From contig JADIMK010000004.1 in the NCBI GenBank assembly GCA_017694785.1, forward strand, positions 1 to 33,277: a stretch of DNA of 33,277 nt, written 5' to 3'. The number at the start of each line of letters is the position of its first letter. Positions within the stretch are counted from its first letter, which is position 1. The stretch comes from Candidatus Cryptobacteroides intestinigallinarum (lineage in GTDB: Bacteria > Bacteroidota > Bacteroidia > Bacteroidales > UBA932). This document shows positions 12,168 to 21,320 of this stretch, in pieces. Under the pieces are notes generated by a model. The model was not told the origin of the DNA. It searched no databases and saw nothing but the letters and a program-made list of their open reading frames with translations. The position numbers and the translations under genes were made by a program.

Positions 12168-15100
12168 TTAAAATTGGAGTTTCACATTAAATCCGAGATT
12201 TCTTGTGCTCGGAAGCATGAATGTATCGAATCCCTGATAGTAGCTTGAAGTCACTTCCGCAGAGAGCTCAGGATCGAACGGAGCCTTGCAGTAGATCATC
12301 CACAGGTTCTTCCCGACGAAACCGACGGTAAGCTTTACCTTGTCCCTGAACCATCTTGAAGGAAGGGTATAGTTGACACTGAGTTCCTGGAGGCGAACAT
12401 TAGTCGCATCATAAGTATAGTATGCGGCATTTCCAGAGATTGTGGTCAGATATTTCTGTGCTGATACAGTACCCTGGTTGACCTGTACACCGCCTGCATC
12501 CCGCAGGTCTGCAGAACGCTGTGATACTCCATAGAAATCAAGATATGACTCTGTGGCACTCATCACTATACCTCCGATACGTGCAGCGAATGTGATCCCG
12601 ACATCAAGGCCCTTGTATCCGAAGTGTGTATTCCAGCCCATGTTGAACTTCGGAAGGATAGAACCGAGATAGAAGTCATCCACCTCTGATACAGAGAGGC
12701 CTGCGGCTGGATCATCATAGATATAGCCGTTATAGTCTCTTGTAAGAAGATGCGACGCATATACATCTCCCATGGAGCCGCCCTCCTTGAGGATCAGGCG
12801 TGCATCAAGTCCTCCGAACGATCCCTTCTGGAGCTCGTTCTCCATCTGGATGAGCTCTCCTGTGATAGGATTCCGCACCTTGTCGATAAGGGAAATGATC
12901 TTGTTCTGGTTCCATGTCATTGTATAGCTGGTCGAGAACATGAAGTCTCCCCACTGGTTGTCATAACCTACCGCAAGCTCGACTCCCTGGTTCATGATGT
13001 TTCCGCTCTGGACCGGAGTGCTGACATATCCTGATGAAGCAGGAAGAGGAGCATCGAATGTCTGGTTGAAAGTATTCGAGTGGTAATATGTGACATCGAG
13101 GTTTATCGAATTCAGGAACTTCGCGTTGAGACCAACCTCCCAGGACTTGGTCCGTTCAGGCTTAAGGTCAAGGTTAGGATATGTGGATGAGGATGACCAG
13201 CTGTTTGACTCTCCCTCATACGGATAGAACACTTTCGTCATGTAGCGGTCATAGGCATTACCCACTTCAGTATATGATCCCCTGACTTTCAGGAATGACA
13301 GCCACCTCGGTGCATCGAACATGTTGGAGATGACGGCAGAAAGACCTACAGACGGATAGAAGAACGACTTGTAGTTTGAGAACGCGAGTTTGGAATCCCA
13401 GTCGTTTCTTCCGGTGGTGGTGAGATAGAGCATTGATTTCCATCCGATCTCGACACTGTAGAAGACAGCCTGCATCTGGTCATGGTAACCTGACTGGTCC
13501 GGCTTGTATTTGGTGGTCCTGTCAAGGTTGTGGATGGCGAAGAAGTTCGGGAGATCAGCCAGCTGGCCGTTGTATCCCATCCTCTCATAGACATTGTCAT
13601 TGATGGATGCTCCTATGTTGGCGTTTATTGACCAGTTCTTCCAGTTCTTGTGGATAGTGGCAAGGACATCGGCATAGGTGCTGTTCGCGGTTGTCCAGAT
13701 ATCCCTGTATGATCCGTTCGGACCGGCCCAGAGGTTATCGGTAGTCGCATAGAGCTCGTACTTCAGCCTGTTGGTATAGTTGTCCAGCTTCACACGGCCG
13801 GAAACGTCAAGCCAGTCGGTCACATTCCATGTGAGCGAAGCACTGAGCATGTAGCGTTTCTTGTCGTTGGTACGGAGTTCCCTGTTCTGTACCCAGTAAG
13901 GGTTCTGCATACCTACGTTGTTGTTTCCGTATGGCCAGTAGTTGACATTGTAGCCAAGGGCAGAATCATACCTTTCGAACATCCTGACATCCTCGAAGCT
14001 TTCTCCTCTAGGGAAAAGATAAAGGCCAGGAAGAGGGTTATAGTAGATACCCTGGGACACCAGGTTGGCATCGTCCTGCTTCACGAAACTTGCCGAAAGG
14101 TCAAGTGTCAGCTTGTCCTTTGCGAATTTTGTCGTGTTGCGTCCGGTGAAATTGTAACGGTTGTATCCGCTGTTAGGAAGGATTCCGGTAGAATTCGTTG
14201 AAGAAACAGAAAGATAGGTCTGGTTCTTTTCGTTGCCGGTTGACAGCGATGCGGAAGTGATCGCGTTCACTCCGGTGTTGTAGAAATCACGAGGATTGTA
14301 GCCTGAATTGACGACCGGGCCCCAGCTTGAGATGCTTCCTGCGACATTACCGTACTTGCTCTGCATCCTTGGAGTCATGTATGCGCTAGAGAATATGGTG
14401 CTGTTGGATACGGTGACCGTAGTCTTTCCTGCTGCACCTTTCTTGGTTGTGATCAGCACTACTCCGGCTGCAGCGGCATTTCCATAGAGGGCCGCAGCTG
14501 ACGGACCGGTAAGCATGGAGACTGACTCTATGTCCTCAGGGTTGATATCGGCGACTCCGTCAGAACCAGGCTGGTCAGACATGTTGGAAGCACTTCCGCT
14601 GTTGCTCAGGTTGAACATAGGGATACCGTCAATCACATACAAAGCAGTATTTGAAGAAGTAAGTGACTTCACACCTCGCATGACGACTCGGGATGCTCCT
14701 CCAGGTCCGTTAGCTCCGGCATTGATTGTTACTCCGGCGACCTTTCCGACCATGGAATTCACGAAGTTCGCATCCTTGACAGCTGTAAGTTCATCGGAAT
14801 TCACCTGCTGGACATTGTAGGAAAGCGCCTTTTCTTCCCTTTTTATACCGAGGGCAGTGACGACAACCTCATCGAGGAATTCAGTGGAAACCTTCAGCTG
14901 CACATTCTGGACAGCCTGACCGTTCCACGAGATCTCCTGGGTCTGATATCCGAGAAGAGAAACAACAATGACGTCACCTGCATTGAGACCAGAAAGGACA
15001 AATTCTCCGTCAAGGCCTGTAGTCACTCCTCCCTGACTGCCTTTTATCATGACTGCGGCTCCAATAACCGGGCCCTGGTCATCTGTAACGACACCACTGA

Positions 15101-15215
15101 CTGTGCCCCCTCCGTCTTGAGAAAAGACATCGACAGGAGCCAGCAGGTCCAGTACTGCAACTGCCAGAAATGCTATGCAGCAACTGAACAATGAAGACTT
15201 CATCGTTTTTAGCAT
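12168..15215 (-). CDS. SusC-like TonB-dependent outer-membrane transporter
   Basis: 1015 residues; a second ATG at 15203 (MKSSLFSCC) is an equally plausible start. A signal peptide ends near VDVFSQ. A carboxypeptidase-regulatory-like domain (about 35-115; GTVSGVVTDDQGPVIGAAVMIKG) comes next, then the DEVVVTALGIKREEKALSY segment. The TonB plug follows (ALYVIDGIPM, INPEDIESVSMLTGPSAAALYGNAAAAGVVLITTKKG), and then a large 22-strand-type barrel up to the terminal aromatic LGFNVKLQF. No STN signalling domain is present, so anti-sigma signalling through this protein is not expected. It imports the oligosaccharides released by the GH18 and DUF4838 enzymes. First gene of the locus. Confidence 0.96.
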   Translation of the reverse strand: MLKTMKSSLFSCCIAFLAVAVLDLLAPVDVFSQDGGGTVSGVVTDDQGPVIGAAVMIKGSQGGVTTGLDGEFVLSGLNAGDVIVVSLLGYQTQEISWNGQAVQNVQLKVSTEFLDEVVVTALGIKREEKALSYNVQQVNSDELTAVKDANFVNSMVGKVAGVTINAGANGPGGASRVVMRGVKSLTSSNTALYVIDGIPMFNLSNSGSASNMSDQPGSDGVADINPEDIESVSMLTGPSAAALYGNAAAAGVVLITTKKGAAGKTTVTVSNSTIFSSAYMTPRMQSKYGNVAGSISSWGPVVNSGYNPRDFYNTGVNAITSASLSTGNEKNQTYLSVSSTNSTGILPNSGYNRYNFTGRNTTKFAKDKLTLDLSASFVKQDDANLVSQGIYYNPLPGLYLFPRGESFEDVRMFERYDSALGYNVNYWPYGNNNVGMQNPYWVQNRELRTNDKKRYMLSASLTWNVTDWLDVSGRVKLDNYTNRLKYELYATTDNLWAGPNGSYRDIWTTANSTYADVLATIHKNWKNWSINANIGASINDNVYERMGYNGQLADLPNFFAIHNLDRTTKYKPDQSGYHDQMQAVFYSVEIGWKSMLYLTTTGRNDWDSKLAFSNYKSFFYPSVGLSAVISNMFDAPRWLSFLKVRGSYTEVGNAYDRYMTKVFYPYEGESNSWSSSSTYPNLDLKPERTKSWEVGLNAKFLNSINLDVTYYHSNTFNQTFDAPLPASSGYVSTPVQSGNIMNQGVELAVGYDNQWGDFMFSTSYTMTWNQNKIISLIDKVRNPITGELIQMENELQKGSFGGLDARLILKEGGSMGDVYASHLLTRDYNGYIYDDPAAGLSVSEVDDFYLGSILPKFNMGWNTHFGYKGLDVGITFAARIGGIVMSATESYLDFYGVSQRSADLRDAGGVQVNQGTVSAQKYLTTISGNAAYYTYDATNVRLQELSVNYTLPSRWFRDKVKLTVGFVGKNLWMIYCKAPFDPELSAEVTSSYYQGFDTFMLPSTRNLGFNVKLQF

Positions 15216-15259
15216 AAACAGAAATTTTGGTTATTAATAGTTATTAATTAGATAATCTG

Positions 15260-15290
15260 TAAATTTAACTTGATTTTTCCAATAATCAAA
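15260..15290 (-). promoter_or_regulatory. Candidate promoter of the susC operon
   Basis: On the minus strand a -33 TTTG (15287-15290) and a -7 TAAATTTA (15260-15267) are spaced by 19 bases. One mismatch to TAnnTTTG is present, in the last base. The predicted start lies near 15253, giving an A/T-rich leader of roughly 40-50 bases. The box is weaker than those of the housekeeping genes nearby, in line with a regulated operon. Confidence 0.5.
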
Positions 15291-15325
15291 ATTTCTGATG
15301 TCTCAGGCCGGCCAGACAGGCATTT

Positions 15326-17041
15326 TCACTGGATCTTTAGTGAAAAGACGAACTCCAGGCCGCCTCCGGCCCTGTTCACGGCCCTTATGTCACCTCCATG
15401 GAAAGCCACGGCATTGCGTACTATGGAAAGTCCGAGGCCGGATCCTCCCCCGTCCCTTGTCCGGCCTTCAGATACCCTGTAGAAGCGCTCGAATATCCTT
15501 GACAGATGCTCTTCCCCGATGCCCTTGCCGGTATCATAGTATGTGAAATGGTAGTGTCCGTCGCTCCTGGCATAGCACTCGATATGGATCAGGACTCCGT
15601 CTCCAGCATACTTAAGGCTGTTCTCGACAAGATTTCTGAAGATCGAATATATGAGGGTGGCATTGCCTGTGACCACAAGATCAGAAGAAAGCATATTCTC
15701 CACAGTTATGTCCTTGCTGTCAATGACTTCCCTGAATTCCTCGATGACTTCGTCCACTATCTGGCGTATGTTCACCTTCTCCTTCTGAAGCTGCTCGGGA
15801 GCTTCCTCTATCTTTGTTATCAGAGCTATGTCCCTTATCAGGTCCGAGAGCCTGAGAGTCTGCACATAAGCCCGGTCTATGAAGACCTTCCTGCGCTCCT
15901 CGGATACGTCAGGGCATGAGATGAGGGTCTCGAGATATCCCCTTATGCTGCTAACCGGCGTACGCAGTTCATGAGCTATATTATTGGTCATCTGCTGCTT
16001 CATTGTCCTGCTCTTCTCGATCTCAGTCACATCGTTTATGGTTATCTCGAAGCCGTTGTCGGGGTATATGAGCATCTGTATGTCATAGTTGCGGGCTCCC
16101 TTCGAGAGCTTGAACCGGAAAACAGGCGGATAGTCCGTCTTGACCGGAGTACTGCGGTCAAGGAATTCACACAGAGGAGAGAACATCTTGCTTGACCACA
16201 TGTCGTTTATGTCAGGGGTAGGACGTTCAAGCAGAGTGTTCATGAACTGGATGAACCTGTAGTTGGCGTACAGCTTCTCCCGGCCCGGGGAAAATATCGC
16301 TATGCCTCCCTCATAGTAATGTATATGGAGCAGAAGCCTTTCCTTTTCCAGGGCTATCATCCTGTTGCTCCTCTCGAGCCTTCGGTAGCTTTCAAGCATC
16401 TTTTCACCGATGGCGCCGAGCTCGGAATCCGGGAAAGTGATGCTGTCATAGTCCACGGCCCCTTTCTCAGCCGCCTCGGCAAAGCTGTGGAGCCTGGATA
16501 TCCCCTCCCCGAAATGGTCGGAAAGGAATATAAGAGAAAAGAGGGCTACCACAAACAGGGAGATGACCAGTATGAGAAACAGTGTGTCCGGCTGGAAGAA
16601 TCTCCTGATATCCACCTCATACGGGAGAGCCACCCTGACGACAAAGCCGCCATATGACTTCGAGAAATAGAAATACGGCATCCCCGTAGTGTCGGACTTC
16701 CTGATCGCAAGACCTTCGGACCTGAGGATCGACTCCTGTACCTCGGGCCGCATAAGATGGTTGTCCAGGGAATCGACATCTGCCCTGGAATCGAACAGCA
16801 CTGTCCCGTCCTTACCGATGACTGTCACCCGGAGTTCGTTCGGGAGCAGAGACATTATCTGCCCATAGTCACTGGCCTGGGCGATTATGTCCGAATAGAC
16901 AGAAAGCCTGGACTGGAGTATCTCCTCCTTGTACCTGCGTTCGCTGCTGAGCTGGAACAGCACTATCAGGACAGCGAACAGTGTAAAGACACCTGCGAAA
17001 TAAATCAGAAGCTGTTTCTTGTAAGTCCTCTTGTGGTCCAT
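15326..17041 (-). CDS. Two-component sensor histidine kinase (PhoR-like layout)
   Basis: 571 residues. Two membrane segments (about 10-30 and 152-174) flank an extracytoplasmic sensor of about 120 residues. A HAMP-like linker and a PAS-like region (about 225-345, with GGIAIFSPGREKLYANYRF) follow. The HisKA box is NNIAHELRTPVSSIRGYLETL with His357. ATP-binding motifs are NLVENSLKYAG (Asn474), DTGKGIG, FERFYR and GGSGLGLSIV. It follows its response regulator by 29 bases. The topology resembles PhoR/VicK-type kinases. With a phosphate transporter divergent from the pair, phosphate sensing is a reasonable inference, though the neighbouring susC operon is an alternative target. Confidence 0.9.
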   Translation of the reverse strand: MDHKRTYKKQLLIYFAGVFTLFAVLIVLFQLSSERRYKEEILQSRLSVYSDIIAQASDYGQIMSLLPNELRVTVIGKDGTVLFDSRADVDSLDNHLMRPEVQESILRSEGLAIRKSDTTGMPYFYFSKSYGGFVVRVALPYEVDIRRFFQPDTLFLILVISLFVVALFSLIFLSDHFGEGISRLHSFAEAAEKGAVDYDSITFPDSELGAIGEKMLESYRRLERSNRMIALEKERLLLHIHYYEGGIAIFSPGREKLYANYRFIQFMNTLLERPTPDINDMWSSKMFSPLCEFLDRSTPVKTDYPPVFRFKLSKGARNYDIQMLIYPDNGFEITINDVTEIEKSRTMKQQMTNNIAHELRTPVSSIRGYLETLISCPDVSEERRKVFIDRAYVQTLRLSDLIRDIALITKIEEAPEQLQKEKVNIRQIVDEVIEEFREVIDSKDITVENMLSSDLVVTGNATLIYSIFRNLVENSLKYAGDGVLIHIECYARSDGHYHFTYYDTGKGIGEEHLSRIFERFYRVSEGRTRDGGGSGLGLSIVRNAVAFHGGDIRAVNRAGGGLEFVFSLKIQ

Positions 17042-17070
17042 CTCTATGATCCTTCCATAAATGCCGGAGT

Positions 17071-17769
17071 CTAGATATTGTCAGTGGCACTGAAACAATA
17101 TCCGTAGCCGGATCTGTTCGTCAGATAATTCTTGTATATACCCAACTTGTTCCTTATCCTGGCTATATGTACATCGACTGTCCTGTCAAGCACATAAGGA
17201 GCATCTTTCCAGAGCTCGCCGATGATCTCTTCCCTTGAATAGACCCTGCCGGCATGGGACGCGAGCAGGTTGAGGATCTCGAACTCCTTCTTGGAGAACA
17301 CGATGGCATTGCCGTCGGCATACACCATCTTCCGCATCACATCTATCCTGATATGGCCGGCCTCAATGGGCCCGGTCTCCTTTTCCTTCTCCTGGTGCAC
17401 CTTGCTGCGCTTTATCACAGCCTTGACCCTTGCCAGGACCTCATGTATGGAGAACGGCTTGGCGATATAGTCATCACATCCGGCGGAAAATCCTGTAAGC
17501 AGATCATTTTCCCCGCCTCTGGCAGTAAGGAAGATTATCGGGACCTGGCTGTGCCTTTCCTTGCGTAGCACTTCCGCCATCTTGAACCCGGACATCCCGC
17601 CCATCATCACATCCAGAAGTATAAGTGACACGGATGGAGAGAAGAGAGAAAGCGCCTCTTCTGCGGATTCCGCACATTCGACATCATAACCTGCATTCTC
17701 AAGATTGAACTGGAGGATCTCCCTGATGTCGGCTTCATCATCCACAATAAGTATCTTGTCTTCTTTCAT
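17071..17769 (-). CDS. OmpR/PhoB-family response regulator
   Basis: 232 residues. The receiver domain (about 1-115) has the acidic pair Asp10-Asp11, phospho-acceptor Asp53 (SLILLDVMMGG), Thr82 and Lys104 (DDYIAKPF). The C-terminal winged helix (about 135-228) contains EFEILNLLASHAGRVYSREEIIGELW, then VDVHIARIRNKLG and NRSGYGYCF, the classic OmpR/PhoB recognition region. It is first in an operon with the kinase gene. Its start is divergent from the phosphate transporter gene, and the intergenic region carries phased direct repeats of the kind this family binds. The phosphate role is inferred from context only. Confidence 0.93.
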   Translation of the reverse strand: MKEDKILIVDDEADIREILQFNLENAGYDVECAESAEEALSLFSPSVSLILLDVMMGGMSGFKMAEVLRKERHSQVPIIFLTARGGENDLLTGFSAGCDDYIAKPFSIHEVLARVKAVIKRSKVHQEKEKETGPIEAGHIRIDVMRKMVYADGNAIVFSKKEFEILNLLASHAGRVYSREEIIGELWKDAPYVLDRTVDVHIARIRNKLGIYKNYLTNRSGYGYCFSATDNI

Positions 17770-17785
17770 ATACAGGAATTTTGGG

Positions 17786-17793
17786 CAAAGGTA
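17786..17793 (-). promoter_or_regulatory. -7 box of the response regulator operon
   Basis: TACCTTTG on the minus strand matches the Bacteroides -7 consensus exactly. No good -33 TTTG is found at the expected distance. The implied leader is only about 10 bases long. Confidence 0.4.
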
Positions 17794-17836
17794 GCTTTTT
17801 CGGCACTACAAGATACCTGCACCAGGAAAATATTTG

Positions 17837-17877
17837 GTTACCGTAATGTTAAGATTATGTTACAGGATTATGTTACA
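17837..17877 (+). promoter_or_regulatory. Phased GTTAC direct repeats, candidate PhoB-family operator
   Basis: Four GTTA-led direct repeats lie at 17837 (GTTACC), 17848 (GTTAAG), 17859 (GTTACA) and 17872 (GTTACA), spaced 11, 11 and 13 bases. The last two are part of a perfect 12-base repeat GATTATGTTACA. A fifth GTTACC (17914-17919) touches the -7 box of the transporter gene. Tandem sites with 11-base periodicity are typical of PhoB/OmpR-family regulators. They lie just upstream of the transporter's -33 box, the position expected for an activator. Confidence 0.6.
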
Positions 17878-17896
17878 ATTATTTAACGGGAATGGT

Positions 17897-17927
17897 CTTG
17901 ATATTAGGATATTGTTACCTACCTTTG
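17897..17927 (+). promoter_or_regulatory. Promoter of the phosphate transporter gene
   Basis: A -33 CTTG (17897-17900; three of four consensus bases) and a -7 TACCTTTG (17920-17927, exact) are separated by 19 bases. Transcription would start near 17934, about 20 bases before the ATG at 17954. This supports the downstream start codon, because the upstream in-frame ATGs lie outside the transcript. Confidence 0.6.
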
Positions 17928-17953
17928 CCGCAAAATCTAAAAAACAGTCATCT

Positions 17954-20194
17954 ATGGACATTATTTTCCTAGGATTTGTAATCTTCCTGTTCATCCTTGC
18001 AGTCTCAGACCTATGGGTCGGGGTCAGCAATGATGCCGTTAATTTCCTCAACTCGGCAATAGGATCAAAAGTAGCGAAATTCCGGACTATCATAATAATC
18101 GCTGCCATCGGAGTCTTCTTCGGCGCCATAATGAGCAACGGGATGATGGACATCGCAAGACATGGCATATTCAGGCCAGAGCAGTTCAGTTTTCAGTCCA
18201 TCATGTACATCTGTCTTGCCGTGATGGTCACGGACATAATCCTGCTTGACATCTTCAACTCACTCGGAATGCCGACATCAACGACAGTTTCAATGGTCTT
18301 CGAGCTGCTCGGAGCGACATTCGCCCTGTCAATGATAAAGATCGCAACAGGAGAAGACAGCATGGGCTTCGCAGACTACATGAACACAGAAAAGGCCCTG
18401 TCAGTGATAATGGCCATATTCGTTTCTGTAGCACTGGCATTCGCCTTCGGCCTGATAATCCAATATATATCAAGGGTGATCTTCACTTTCAACTACAGGA
18501 AGAACCTCAAATGGAAAATAGGACTGTTCGGAGGCATAGCAGCCACTGCCATCATCTACTTTCTGCTGATAAAGGGAGCGAAGGACCTTTCGTTCATGAC
18601 TCCGGAGATAAAGGCCTGGATTGCCGGAAACACATGGGAACTCCTGGGCATCTGCCTGGTATTCTTCACCTTACTCATGCAGATACTGTATTTCTGCAAA
18701 GTGAATGTGTTCAAGGTGGTTGTCCTCATCGGCACCTTTGCACTGGCAACAGCTTTCGCCGGCAATGACCTTGTGAACTTCATCGGAGTGCCGCTCACAG
18801 GATACGATGCATACCTCGACTATATGGGCTCAGGCTCTACTGATCCTGATTCATACATGATGGGCATCCTCAACCAATCAGCAAAGACACCCGTCGTATT
18901 CCTCTTCCTCGCAGGTATCGTCATGGTCATAGCCCTGACAACATCCAAGAAAGCGCATAATGTGACGAAAACCGAGATAAGCCTTGCCAAACAGGACGAA
19001 GGAGACGAGATGTTCGGCTCATCCAAGGTCGCACGCAGTCTGGTAAGATGGTCGACATCCATGGCGAACGGACTCATAGCGATCACACCGCAGAGGCTCA
19101 AGAGCTGGCTCAACAAGAGATTTGACGCCACGCAGATAGAACTTGAGGACGGAGCGTCATACGATCTGGTGAGAGCATCGGTCAACCTGGTCGTGGCATC
19201 ACTTCTGATAGCGCTGGGCACTTCGCTCAAGCTCCCGCTCTCGACCACATACGTCACATTCATGGTAGCCATGGGTACATCCCTCGCCGACAGGGCATGG
19301 AGCAGGGAAAGCGCTGTCTTCAGGGTAACAGGAGTGCTCTCAGTCATCGGCGGATGGTTCGTGACTGCCGGTGTAGCCTTTGCAAGCGCCTTTGTCATAG
19401 CTCTGATCATGCATTTCGGAGGATATGTAGCAGCTGTCATAATCACTATAGCAGGACTTTCTGCACTCATCCACAACAACATACGCTACAAGGCCAAGAA
19501 TGATGAAATCAACGGCGACAAGGACTTCAGAGCCATGATGGCCTGCCGTGACTACAAGGAGAGCTGGACTCTGCTGAGCAGATACATCTCCAGCAATGAA
19601 GCGTCATTCCTCAACACGATGGCCGACCGCTACAGGAAGATAACAGACGGTCTTGTCAACGAGGACGTCAAGATACTCCGCAAGACCAGCAACCAGCTCA
19701 AGCAGGAAAAGGTCAAGCTCAAGAACCTCAGAAGGAAAGAGACAATCGGGCTGAGACACATCGACCCTGAGGAAGGAATGAGGAAGAGCGCATGGTTCCA
19801 CCAGAGCTTCAACAACATGGAGCAGCTCTACTATTCGCTCAGGAGGATATGTGACCCTGTCTACGAACATGTCGACAACAATTTCTCACCGCTTCCTAAG
19901 CGCTATGCCGATGAATTCACCAGCAGAAGGGACAATGTCATAGACATAATAAGCAGCATAGCCGGGATATGCCGCGACGGCAGCTATTCCGAGCTCAGGA
20001 ATCTGGACAAGAGGATATCGGAACTTCAGAACGAATTCTCCGAGATGAGGAAATCACTCATGGAAGACATACAGAAAGGCAGCGTCAACCTCACAGTCGC
20101 CTACCTTTACCTCAATCTCCTGCAGGAATCCGAGCAGATGACGATCGAACTGCAGCAGATGTCGAGGGCATCCAGGAAATTCCAGCAGGGCTGA
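17954..20194 (+). CDS. pit: PiT-family inorganic phosphate transporter with C-terminal PhoU-like domain
   Basis: Inner-membrane phosphate symporter, 746 residues from the ATG at 17954 (MDIIFLGFVIFLFILAVSD). The two family signatures are visible: GVSNDAVNFLNSAIGS (about 23-38), followed by the half-transporter helices, and AGNDLVNFIGVPLTG (about 268-282). A further conserved segment LKLPLSTTYVTFMVAMGTSLADRAW lies near residue 430. After the membrane part (to about 520) comes a soluble helical region of about 200 residues rich in Lys and Glu (SNEASFLNTMADRYRKITDGL, LRRICDPVYEHVDN), which looks like PhoU. The fusion suggests built-in regulation of uptake. It is transcribed away from a response regulator/kinase pair. 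Confidence 0.92.
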   Translation: MDIIFLGFVIFLFILAVSDLWVGVSNDAVNFLNSAIGSKVAKFRTIIIIAAIGVFFGAIMSNGMMDIARHGIFRPEQFSFQSIMYICLAVMVTDIILLDIFNSLGMPTSTTVSMVFELLGATFALSMIKIATGEDSMGFADYMNTEKALSVIMAIFVSVALAFAFGLIIQYISRVIFTFNYRKNLKWKIGLFGGIAATAIIYFLLIKGAKDLSFMTPEIKAWIAGNTWELLGICLVFFTLLMQILYFCKVNVFKVVVLIGTFALATAFAGNDLVNFIGVPLTGYDAYLDYMGSGSTDPDSYMMGILNQSAKTPVVFLFLAGIVMVIALTTSKKAHNVTKTEISLAKQDEGDEMFGSSKVARSLVRWSTSMANGLIAITPQRLKSWLNKRFDATQIELEDGASYDLVRASVNLVVASLLIALGTSLKLPLSTTYVTFMVAMGTSLADRAWSRESAVFRVTGVLSVIGGWFVTAGVAFASAFVIALIMHFGGYVAAVIITIAGLSALIHNNIRYKAKNDEINGDKDFRAMMACRDYKESWTLLSRYISSNEASFLNTMADRYRKITDGLVNEDVKILRKTSNQLKQEKVKLKNLRRKETIGLRHIDPEEGMRKSAWFHQSFNNMEQLYYSLRRICDPVYEHVDNNFSPLPKRYADEFTSRRDNVIDIISSIAGICRDGSYSELRNLDKRISELQNEFSEMRKSLMEDIQKGSVNLTVAYLYLNLLQESEQMTIELQQMSRASRKFQQG

Positions 20195-20246
20195 TCCGCT
20201 TCGTCCATGGTTCAGGAGATCATCCTGAATCCGGAGATATGCCATA

Positions 20247-20277
20247 GGGCCGGCAAAGATTGCCGGCCCCATTTTTG
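20247..20277 (+). terminator. Intrinsic terminator of the phosphate transporter gene
   Basis: A perfect 10-bp GC-rich stem (20247-20256 with 20260-20269; GGGCCGGCAA and its complement) has a 3-base loop and is followed by ATTTTTG (20271-20277). The T-run is on the plus strand only, so it serves the transporter and not miaA, which ends at 20278 from the other side. Confidence 0.9.
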
Positions 20278-21249
20278 TCAGACCCTGGTCCAGTGGATAC
20301 GGATGCCGCGGTGCTCCATACCCCTGAACCAGGTCATCTGTCTCTTGGCGAACTGATGGATGGCTATGGCAAGACGCTCCTTCATCTGAGGGAAAGTCAT
20401 CTGGCCTGTCAGATAAAGTGTGATATACTTGTATTCAAGGCCATAATAGATAAGATCCTCGGGCGGTATGCCACTCTCCAGCAGCCCTTTCACCTCTTCT
20501 GTCATTCCTTCCTCGAAACGTGCGTCAAGCCTGCGGTCTATGCGTGCATTCCTTTCGTCCCGGTCAACGAGAGTCCCGATGAAATAGGTATTCTTAGGAA
20601 GGAAATGAGAGGTGTCCACAGGATGCTCCTGCTGATAGATGGCTATCTCCAGTGCCCTTATGAGCCGTTTGCGTGTGTCATAGTCAGTAGAATTGTGCAG
20701 AGGCTTGAGTGAAGCAAGCATCTTTATCAGAGTGTCCGTATCTTCCTTTTCGAGCCTTGCGCGCAGCTCAGGGGAGGCCGGCACATCCGGAAGTGAATAG
20801 CCGCTCGTCACAGCCTCTATATACAGGCCGGAACCGCCGCACAGCAGAGGGAGTCCGCCTCTGGCTCGTATATCAGAATAGACCTTCTCGAAATCCTGCT
20901 GATACTGGAAAATGTTGTATTTCGATCCCGCCGGAGCTATGTCGACCAGATGGACCGGGATCTCCCCGTATTCGTCCAGATCCTTGCCGGTGCCTATATC
21001 CATGCCACGGTAGACCTGTCTGGAGTCCGCGGAGATTATCTCCACATGAGCCCCCAGGGCATCAAGTGCACGGGCGAGGGAGACGGCATAGCGGGTCTTG
21101 CCTGAAGCCGTAGGGCCCAGGACACAGATGAGGTCTGCCTCACCTTCAGAATATATTCTCATGATTTCAGCAGGATCCACCTGCTCTGCCGGCGGGAGCT
21201 CTGCCATCGGAGGCACACCCGCACCCTTCTTGTCGCGCGACCTGGTCAT
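20278..21249 (-). CDS. miaA: tRNA dimethylallyltransferase MiaA
   Basis: Transfers the dimethylallyl group of DMAPP to N6 of A37 in tRNAs reading codons that start with U. The protein is 323 residues in the longest form. It shows the P-loop GPTASGKT (about 45-52), DSRQVYRGMDIGTGKD, the catalytic region LCGGSGLYIEAVTSGYSLPDVP, and the C-terminal YYGLEYKYITLYLTGQM and FAKRQMTWFRG motifs. The P-loop usually lies nearer the N-terminus in this family. The ATGs at residue 15 (21207) or residue 30 (21162, MRIYSEGEADLICVLGPTASGKT) could therefore be the true start. It is convergent with the phosphate transporter and divergent from smpB. Confidence 0.95.
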   Translation of the reverse strand: MTRSRDKKGAGVPPMAELPPAEQVDPAEIMRIYSEGEADLICVLGPTASGKTRYAVSLARALDALGAHVEIISADSRQVYRGMDIGTGKDLDEYGEIPVHLVDIAPAGSKYNIFQYQQDFEKVYSDIRARGGLPLLCGGSGLYIEAVTSGYSLPDVPASPELRARLEKEDTDTLIKMLASLKPLHNSTDYDTRKRLIRALEIAIYQQEHPVDTSHFLPKNTYFIGTLVDRDERNARIDRRLDARFEEGMTEEVKGLLESGIPPEDLIYYGLEYKYITLYLTGQMTFPQMKERLAIAIHQFAKRQMTWFRGMEHRGIRIHWTRV

Positions 21250-21320
21250 CTGGGATTGTCATTTACCGGCTCTTTCCTGACACCGGACGGATTTCAGGAT
21301 GCGAATATAAAGAAAAACTG

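Noticed and set aside
15323..15346. 8-bp inverted repeat TTTTCACT/AGTGAAAA at the kinase gene end as a terminator
   Set aside because: It overlaps the coding end, is A/T-rich and is not followed by a T-run on the minus strand.
17837..17919. The GTTAC repeats as a CRISPR array or mobile-element end
   Set aside because: The units are 5-12 bases with 6-8-base spacers and sit upstream of a promoter. This fits a regulator site, not an array or element.
17834..17953. 40-codon N-terminal extension of the phosphate transporter
   Set aside because: The promoter and phased repeats lie inside it, so it would be upstream of the transcription start.
18820..19482. 220-codon minus-strand open frame inside the phosphate transporter gene
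   Set aside because: It lies entirely within a conserved gene on the other strand and its composition is that of a reverse-frame shadow.
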